DNA of 64,000 nucleotides from Humulus lupulus (taxonomy: Eukaryota > Streptophyta > Magnoliopsida > Rosales > Cannabaceae): NCBI RefSeq assembly GCF_963169125.1, contig NC_084797.1:95451868-95515867 (forward strand). The letters are read 5' to 3'. Below the pieces are notes generated by a model that made no database searches, had not been told where the DNA came from, and worked only from the letters and a program-made list of their open reading frames with translations. The first letter of the stretch is position 1, and every line of letters starts with the position of its first letter. Shown here one piece after another: positions 56,547 through 64,000 of the stretch. The position numbers were made by a program, and so were the translations under genes.

Positions 56547-58720
56547 ATTTTCTTAGATGTTAGATGTTAGATTTATGACATGGCTGAGGCTCTCTTTGCC
56601 TGCTGATTTCTTAGATGTTCCATTTTCTTCAAAGGAATGTGGGTAGATTTGGTTAGGTAAATATGTTATCGCATGTCAGTCAGGCCAGTGTACGGGGTGA
56701 ATATGGAGATATTATTCTCTCCGGCCTTATTCTTTTTTGACCTCGTCTAGTCACCTTGGCCATTGCTCTTTCTCTTATTATTCCATGCCTGATTATTAGT
56801 GAGGTGAGTTGTAGCTGCAATATTCACCACAAATCTAGTGAGTTGAGTAGGAATTTGGCTAGTTTCGGCCATCACAGACTTTGCCTCCTCGGGCCAAAAA
56901 TCATCTGTATTTTTTACACCTTTCCTTTAGAGTTCTTTCCATAATTCACTTCTCACGGTGATTTCGGATCACATCACCATGATTTTGGCACTATTGTCGT
57001 CGTCCCTATCTCGAGCTGATATGTTTTTTAACCGCTTGAGAGATGCCTTGAGGGATTTACCCAGATGTTACTTTATATTGGCCAGGGAGTTGTCCTCTAC
57101 TCGAACTTCTTTCACAGCTCAAAATTACTTTTCAAATTTGGTTGATAAATGTTGCTAGGATGTGATCGTGTGCCTTTTAAACTTGTTGAACAAAAATTTA
57201 GTTAGTCTTGTAAACGTAGCTGAGAACAAGACACAGCATAGGTCGATGGTAACATTGTGGGTTCTCATCAAAGTTTTGAAGGTCCCGATGTGGTTCAATA
57301 GATTAGTAGTTCCTTCATAAGTGGTCATGTTTGGCATTTTGAACCCAATGTGATATGGAGTTGCTACTATGTAAGGAGCAAAAGGTTTGAGCTCCTCGTC
57401 AGAATCACAATCGTCTTGATTTTTTCCAAACAGGAATCGTTTCATCTGTTCTTACATTAAAGCCAGCCGCTCAAGGATTGGATTATTTACATCCTTGTTA
57501 TTTGGGAACTGACTAATAGCTCTCATCCTGTCCTGTGCGTTATTCGGGTTATGGTCCCTCCATGCTTAAGCTTGGTTAATCGGGACATTCCCATAAACAC
57601 GTACTACGAAATGATCTCCCATTGTCTAAGTATAACTCAGATTGTTGTTGCGGGCTGGCTATCCTGTCTGAGCGTTTAAGTGATCACGCAGATCGGACTG
57701 AGGTTTAGAGCGCAGACTTTGAGTCGAGCACAAATGATTTCTTTGATCAATTTGTTGTCTTCGAGAGTGTGTGCGAATACTCCCTGACCTTCCCTCACGA
57801 TGGCTTTCCGTCCAATAGCTTCCTTCCATGAAACTTACGATTCACGATTGAGGTCGTGCGACCTGATTGTTTGAGTGAACTCAAAATCCATTGTCTTGAG
57901 ATTGCAAAACGTGCATGTCTTCTCTGGGTACAGAATTTCATCAATTGTTCCCGCGAGCTGATACATTCATTTGTTGTCACAGGGGTGATGGATGATGTAT
58001 AGGAGATGGAGGGTGCCTTATTAGTGAGGCAATTATCCCTCCATCAGGGCGTATTAAACTAGGTCACCCAATATCCACTCCAATATCTCGAGTTGGTGGT
58101 AAAATATCCTCATTTCTTTGAGTTTCATGGCTATTTGAGGTGTTGGAGGATTAACATGAACTTTCGCTCTCCTCGATGTGCTCCTTGCTCACCCCGCCTG
58201 ACTGAGTTGATTTATAGCAGCGTATTGTCTGTTCATTCCTGTGATTGTGAGAAGGCTAGTTATGGCAAGAAGCTCGGAGTTGCTTTCCAAAAGGAACGAC
58301 TCACATCAAGATCATTACGCCTGTGGGATCTAAATCTATGGGTCCCACTTACTCTCCTTCTGACATTATCATCAGTTGTAGGAAGGATTCACTGTGCATT
58401 GATTTCATCAATTTGCCTATTAGTATGGGCGAGGTGGCTTCTCAACTAAGCACTTTCAATCTCAATGGCAGTGATATATCCTGGGTTATGATTGTAGGGG
58501 CGCGAAGCCGAGCTTCCAGTATCGCCATGGTTGTTGTTCTGGTTTCGGGGTTGTTTTCAGGATGATGAGGTGCAGAAGTGCCCTCTTCAGTAGGGTCAAC
58601 CATTCAGAATTCTCCTTGATCTCCAAGTGGCTCAGACTCATTGTCGCGCATTGAATGTGTTACCACCCTAATGATAGTCGGATGAATTTTTTGTGAAAAA
58701 TATTAGTAAGCCTAATCTAC
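56547..58720 (-). pseudogene. gag: T gag N-terminal half and leader
   Basis: 57445-57155 has PFAPYIVATPYHIGFKMPNM and TTYEGTTNLLNHIGTFKTLM, the Tat gag core. Before and after it the frame is broken (57450-58640 and 56560-57150), though gag-like words continue. No intact start was found. The leader to the primer site is short. Confidence 0.7.
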
Positions 58721-58738
58721 CTCTCAATGAAAGCACCA
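58721..58738 (-). promoter_or_regulatory. Primer-binding site of T
   Basis: Minus strand TGGTGCTTTCATTGAGAG three bases after the LTR end. It is a primer word I know from plant gypsy elements; the matching tRNA is not certain from memory. Confidence 0.65.
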
Positions 58739-58741
58739 ATC

Positions 58742-59214
58742 TGTTTATGCGGTTTTTCGTCAAGAGTAGATTAAGAAATCTGAAAAAAGATAATTAGGCT
58801 TTTGTAAGCCATATGTAAAAAACATAATGAGTTTTTACATGGTTCAGTAGTTAAAATCTACCTAGTCTACGGGTCTGTATTATTCTCTTTATGAACTCTT
58901 GAAGAAATTGTTTAAGACAATTTCTACACAGTTTTTGCATACAAAAATTCCCTCCCTTTTTCTGTCACTCCCCTTTGTATTTATAGGTGGTTGATTGAAA
59001 ATTGTGGGTAACCATACAATATTTGATCATTTACAAGAATGGGTAACTTCCCTTTGTATTTATATGTCCTAAATATGCTAATAATCATTATATCGGGCAT
59101 TTACACGAAGGGCAATCTCACTCAAGTGATGCTCGAAGCCTTACTAAGGTGATTTGGAAGTCGTGTCACTTGATCTCTGTCACAAGCCTTTGGGGTGACG
59201 TACAAGATCTTACA
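58742..59214 (-). repeat. 5' LTR of T (about 473 bp)
   Basis: Starts TGTTTATGCGG (sense end ...CATAAACA) and ends CTTACA (sense start TGTAAGATC). The left boundary is secured by the primer site; the right one is chosen on the TG...CA rule, since the other LTR is missing. Confidence 0.6.
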
Positions 59215-61025
59215 CCATCTAAACTTAGTGACGTATCCTCCAATACAGTATAACTTCATTTATTTCTTGCCATCCATATCTCAAACAAGACGATCGAGCT
59301 CGTATTTTTAGGGTATAACATATATCATTTTTAATTGTAGTGTATAGATGCCTGAGACATTTATAAAGCTTTGTTAACTTACACTTGTAATAAAAGAACT
59401 TGAAATAAAACATCTTTTCTTATAAAGAAATTGAACATAAATGACAACCGAAATGTTTTAAAAGAAAAGAAACTCTGGAGTTTCATAGTAAATGTTAAAT
59501 AAAAACAAACTTTTTTATATGACAATAATACTTAAAGCATCATTTAAACTCATAATAAATCATTTCTTAAAAAAAATTGATCAATAAACAAATTGCCAAG
59601 TAGGCTCGACCCCTAACGGTCGTTAAATCCTTGACTTGTACGCCCTTCGCCAAAGCTCTCCAACTCAGTGCTCTATAACAACTTTGTTGATTTTATCTAC
59701 AACATAGAATACCCGTGAGCCAAGGCCCATCAAGAAGACGTGTGTAGGACACAATCCCCTTAAACTTAACAAGGAACATAATTCAATACTTTAAATAAAC
59801 TACAACAATAGATAATTAAATCATCCTCATGAACATTAAGAAAAAAGGTCATTGCCCAAGTAAAATGGACATAGTGTTGTAATCACAGAACAACATAAGT
59901 ATGAAGTTTTCCAACATATCATTAGCATGTAGGTTTGTAACATAGACATGCATTTAAGAATGTAAGCATGTCATGAAAAATATCACACATACATGTAACT
60001 TACATAACAAACATAGAATATATACTACCTAAATAATAATCATGCACTAACATGTTCATACTTCAACCATAAGTAAATAAATCATGAAAATTCTACCATT
60101 ATGAGTACGCCAAGCGTACACTCTGCATGCAGGTGTCTACTCTTCTTACCTTATTTGCAGCAACAATCCACACACTAATATGTTCCTTCAAGTATCCTTA
60201 GCGAGCCCCGAGTCATACAACATCATATCCCATAATTAAAATATTCACACTTCAAAAAGAGATAGCTTAACTTCCTAGGACCCAATTAACCCTAAAAATA
60301 TGTTCCAAGAAGTCCCAAGGCCTCATATTAAGATCCCCATAACTTATAGAACAAAATTAACCATTTATAAAAGCATGTATAACTTTTTGTCATAGGCCAG
60401 TCGACCAGTTCTAAGTAGTTGGTAAACTGGTTGCTTCAAAAATTAATCCCTGAGAAATCGCAACCAAGTCGACCGATTGATACCCGACAATCGATTGGTT
60501 GAGCAATATTAAACATACAAGAAATCGCAGGTCAGTCAACTGGTTCATAGCAGCTAGTCAACCGGTTGAATCCATAAATGCCTAAATCGCAAAAATTTGA
60601 CCTTGAACCACTACCAAACCCAACCTAACATGTTTCTAACATACATCAATAACCAACATTAAATCGACTTTAAACAACCTATAGACATCATAATTCTATT
60701 TACCACAACTAATTAACAACTAACTTCATCCAACCCTAAATCCAAAATCAGAGATAAACAATACAATTTGAAAACATCCATATCAATAACTTCATCCACA
60801 ATTCTTTAATCTTTGCCCCTTTTTAGTAACTCCTAGTCCGCCAAAACCTAGACTGACGTTCTCCTCCAACTCCTTTAGCTTCCAAAGCAATTTGATCAAA
60901 GATGAGAGTCCTATTTCATTTGCTTATCTAAAGCATTCCTTAACTAGTTCATGTATCAATCGTACGAAGTCTAGACATAATTAACATTATTTAATTTGTT
61001 TCTGATAATAAAATGTTTGATGTAA
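59215..61025 (-). repeat. Degraded long gypsy LTR remnant, minus orientation
   Basis: The conserved 45-bp block is recognisable at 59692-59738 (ACCCGTGAGCCAAGGCCCAT), and an inverted-repeat cassette (CAACCGGTTG, GTCGACC words) sits at 60395-60575 where other LTRs have their GC cassette. The remainder is AT-rich without ORF. Both ends are lost: the left end runs against T's LTR and the right end against K's LTR. Confidence 0.65.
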
Positions 61026-63330
61026 TACTTGCTTAATTGTGTTATTAATTGATAAAATGCATGTATATGTTGATTATATTATGGTATGATGTGGAATGCA
61101 TGCATGTGAGTCCATATTTTTAATTACAGGGGTGTGATGGTAATTTGGCCCGTTGAGGGTAAATTGTTTATTTGGGATGCATGTTGGCGATATATTGTTA
61201 AGGCCACATTATAATGTGGATTTGTTCGAGCTATTCGGCATGAGACGATTTTTAAGTATTAAAGTAGCGGTTTAGTCATAACGGGATTAAATTCGAGGCT
61301 CAGGGTGAGTCTCAGGATGTTTTAATGATTAGAACGTTGCCGGGAGTAAAAAGGGTAACGAGATATGAATTAATGGTGTTTGGGAATTTTGAGAATAGCG
61401 GGAATTGGAGAGCGTTAATTATGATTCACGAAATAAGTGAGAGATGACGATTTTACCCTCAGGGAGACATTAGAAGCTTTTGATGACCTAGGGGTATTAA
61501 GGTCATTTTGCTTGGGTTATTTATGTTTCAAGTGGCAGTAGAAGGATGTAGAGCAAAAACAGAGCAGCTTCTTCACCTTCTCGTACATCCATTTCTCTCT
61601 ATCTTTATTTGAGGTTTTTGGTCCCAAGTTGAGGTAGCAAGTTAGGAAATCAAAGCATGGAGGTTGTGGACTTAGTTCATCATCTTAAGAGGATTCAAAA
61701 CCAGTTGGAGGTAAGGAATTGTCTTTGAATTTAAGGTGTACTCTGTTTTTCTTATAGTTTTCAGCTCTAGAATTTGATGTGGAAAGTTGGAATCAAGGGG
61801 AGTTTTTGGTGTGTGTGTGATTGGGTTTTGGTGAGGAGGTGATGTAGGTGAGGTTTAGGAGTTGAATTGGATGTTTTGGTAAGGTTTGGGATGTGTTTGG
61901 AAGGTTGGTTTCAAGAGGAATCACAAGAATGGAGTTTCAGTGCAGCTGCTGGTCTGAAGCTGGCGCCCCAGCGCCAGCCCTAGCGCCCCAGTGCTACTCA
62001 GGGCAGAGAGCAGCCCTCTCTGTTTCTGGGACAGCGCCCCAGCGCTGGTGGGTGGCGCCTAGGCGCTAGGCCGGTTTCAGGAGGTGTTGATTTCAGGGTT
62101 CGAGATGGTTTTTAAGGCTCGGGGGTTGGTTCCTTTGCTCCTTTTGAGTGGTTTGAGAGTCCCGAGAGTGAGGGATTGGTCCCGGGAGTGTGGTTTAGTT
62201 TGTAAACCATTCATTGATTTGCTTTATTAATGATTTCTAATTGGTTATGATTAGGTAACCGCTAAGGAGTTTAAAGGTTGATCGTTCTCAGGGGTCGTTC
62301 TTTTGATCATTCTAGCTCGAACCAGAGGTAATAAAACTGCACCCCAAGTGTGACATGCATGGATACTCGTGAGGCATGTTGGTTGTGTAATATGGACATG
62401 GATTGAATATAGAATGTTGGGCATATGTTGCTCACTTGTGCATGGCACTGACTTATTAGTCAGGTTTGGCAAAGGTGCTAGTATCAGCTGTGACTTATTA
62501 GTCAGGTTTGGCAGTGGTACTGGGCACTGGTCACGTTGCACTGACTCATCAATCCGAATTGGCAAAGGTGTTAGTATCAGCTGTGAAGCTGTGACTTATT
62601 AGTCAGGTTCGGCAGTGATACTGGACACTGGTCACATAGCGCTGACTCATTAGTCAGGACGGCCTTAGCGTGGATCACGCAAGCCAACAGAGATTAGATC
62701 TAATCGACTATTAGCATTGAATGACTCAAAGAGCATTAATGCAAGACCGACCCTGAGGGTCGATGATTGAGATAAGAACTCGGAGGCTAGTGGCTTACCT
62801 AGCAGCCACTCTCCCTCTTGAATCATATGATGCTCACTCGCTTGTTGGAAAGCTTTATGTTCAGTGTGATTATAATGATAATCATTTGATAATGTTTATG
62901 AAAAGTATTATGTTTTCTTGCTGGGCTTTGGCTCATGGGTGCTATGTGGTGCAGGTAAAGGGAAAGAAAAGCTCACCTAGCCTTGAGTGGAGAGCTGATG
63001 TGGTGATGTGTACATATGCGGCCGCTTGACCTCCACGACCAAGGAGTTCCCAGAGGAACTAGGGGGTTTACCCTATTTTTGCCGCTTAGGTCGGCGGGAT
63101 TGTAAATTTAAAACTGTAATGACCATTTTGAACTGAGAACCACTTGTAAATATTTTGTTTAGCTCTGCAAAGCAGTTTGTAATGAAAATCTCCATTTCCT
63201 TTTTATTGGTTTTATGCCTTAACTTGTTAATTACACTTAGAGCACGTTTTTGACCAAAGGACTCAGATAGTGAGTCAAATTTCAGGTCCACCGTTCACCG
63301 TAACTGTTCTGGGGTAGCCAGGGCGTTACA
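61026..63330 (+). repeat. LTR of K (5'-truncated, about 2.3 kb)
   Basis: The 3' end GGGCGTTACA is at 63330. It carries CATTATAATGTGG and GAGCTATTCGGCATGAGACG (also in H, reverse orientation), GGAG|GTAAGG at 61711, a GCGCC-rich cassette at 61950-62075, a repeat cassette at 62440-62660 and the conserved block at 62912-62958. The first bases expected (TGTAATGCCCC...) are missing. Confidence 0.82.
62440..62660. repeat. TGACT..AGTCA cassette in K LTR
   Basis: Three to four imperfect units with CTGACTTATTAGTCAGG plus TTGGCAGTGGTACTGG. The arms TGACT/AGTCA are those of the H and Y cassettes, but the unit is different. Confidence 0.75.
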
Positions 63331-63830
63331 TTTGAAGTCCTAATTACAATACTATCCATAGTCTTTAATAGTTTTTTTTTCCTTAATTGCAATTTTTACT
63401 ACAAAACTTGTATTTCTACTTTGACCCCCGTATTTCGTTTATGATTGTGGGAAGGTTTTGATGTTGTTATCATTTCTTGATAAGCCTGGGTCATTGATTG
63501 TAGAAGCATTTGGAAATAATGCCTCCTAGGTGATCAATTAGACTCTGTGGAGAGAATATCGAGGTCGAAAATGCAGATGATAATCAGAACCATCCGCCTA
63601 TTTCTCAGGGGTGGCAGTATATGCATGCTGATATGGAAGCTAGACTTCAGAGGCAAGAGGAAGAGAATAGGCAGCTGAGGCAACAGATTCCACCAAGGAA
63701 TGTTGTTCCATGCATGCCACATGTAGTGGCATTCTTGCTCGTGCTTCTTGAGGTTGAGGAAAAATTGGAACCACTGTAGGAGAGATATTGGAAGCAACAC
63801 ATTTTAGTGTTAGAGGGAGGCCAATATCAA
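63331..63830 (+). pseudogene. gag: K leader and N-terminal gag fragment
   Basis: 63331-63450 has no primer site and does not match the leader of G. From 63452 it matches G's leader (TTTTGATGTTGTTATC) and gag starts at 63519 (MPPR, stop at codon 5). MEARLQRQEEENRQLRQQ and WKQHILVLEGG follow. It breaks off near 63827, just after the FEGG-equivalent, and runs into copia RT. Confidence 0.75.
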
Positions 63831-63845
63831 GATATTGATTATTTG

Positions 63846-64000
63846 CCTTATCATCAAAATATAACTTTTATGTTAATCAAATGAAAGTCAAAACGGCATT
63901 CCTAAATGGAAATCTCGATGAGGAGATCTATTTGGAACATTTGAAGGGATTTGTTCTAAGGGGAAATGATTGTTGGTTTTTATAGATCAAATCAAAGATT
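63846..64000 (+). pseudogene. pol: Ty1/copia reverse transcriptase fragment
   Basis: Reads KVKTAFLNGNLDEEIYLEHL and GFVLRGND, the copia RT block around the first catalytic Asp region; the usual D of MDVKTAFLNG is K here. A TAG follows WFL at about 63984-63986. It continues out of the window. Confidence 0.8.

Larger units (their letters stand above)
51573..59214 (-). mobile_element. T: Tat-type Ty3/gypsy element, minus strand, left-truncated, with a LINE inside
   Basis: Sense order: 5' LTR (59214-58742), primer site, gag (58640-56547), LINE insertion, gag knuckle and protease (53974-53560), RT and RNase H down to about 51573, where E begins. Integrase and 3' LTR are missing. RT and protease words are Tat-like, but the LTR is short (473 bp) and unlike that of copies A/B, so T is not obviously their autonomous partner. 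Confidence 0.82.

Noticed and set aside
59225..59413. Small Cys-rich protein
   Set aside because: 62 codons in AT-rich LTR remnant, no homologue in the other LTRs.

Overview
The window is a repeat-dense piece of a flowering-plant nuclear chromosome, most likely a eudicot. Evidence: Ty3/gypsy LTR retrotransposons with chromodomain integrases, long LTRs starting TGTAACG, an initiator-Met-tRNA-type primer site (TGGTATCAGAGC), Ty1/copia fragments, an L1-type LINE, and intron-bearing antisense ORFs with plant-style GT/AG introns. I find no credible host gene, rRNA, tRNA or CRISPR array. Species cannot be read from the sequence. Almost every coding stretch is a broken transposon gene.

Layout. 1-9829: copy A (minus strand, left end off-window) of a non-autonomous Tat-like LTR element with gag-protease, no reverse transcriptase, and a convergent spliced antisense ORF; a 2.2 kb solo LTR sits in its gag. 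9830-33266: H, a minus-strand chromovirus whose 3' LTR was hit by A and whose pol was hit by solo LTR Y (13158-27961). Y was in turn hit by copy B of the A family (14781-26976, plus strand), and B's 3' LTR was hit by another solo LTR (24244-26572). Target-site duplications (TSDs) mark these steps. H itself lies in a copia integrase gene (33267-33760).

34088-38486: gypsy element G (plus) with a complete 5' LTR, primer site, broken gag, protease and start of RT. It meets F (minus, 38487-44617) tail to tail inside RT. F's gag holds a 3.8 kb solo LTR (39790-43635). 45433-51572: E (minus), a relative of H and the only element that keeps an intact RT FIDD motif. 51573-59214: T (minus), a Tat-type gypsy whose gag carries a 2.6 kb LINE (53990-56545). 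59215-64000: an LTR remnant, LTR and gag start of K (plus), then a copia RT fragment running off the end.

Two systems deserve attention. First, the A/B family packages sense gag-protease and a convergent, intron-containing antisense gene between 1.4 kb LTRs, with no pol. The antisense introns persist through retrotransposition, as expected if they are spliced only from the opposite-strand transcript. Second, the long gypsy LTRs (G, K, H, Y, the two 2.2-2.3 kb solo LTRs, E and a remnant) share a modular plan. It consists of a GAG|GTAAG-like donor, a GC-rich or inverted-repeat cassette whose sequence differs in nearly every copy, a variable tandem-repeat cassette, and a roughly 45-bp conserved block ending GCAG|GTAAR that lies about 360-420 bp before the LTR 3' end. 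This looks like an LTR-embedded leader intron with swappable contents.
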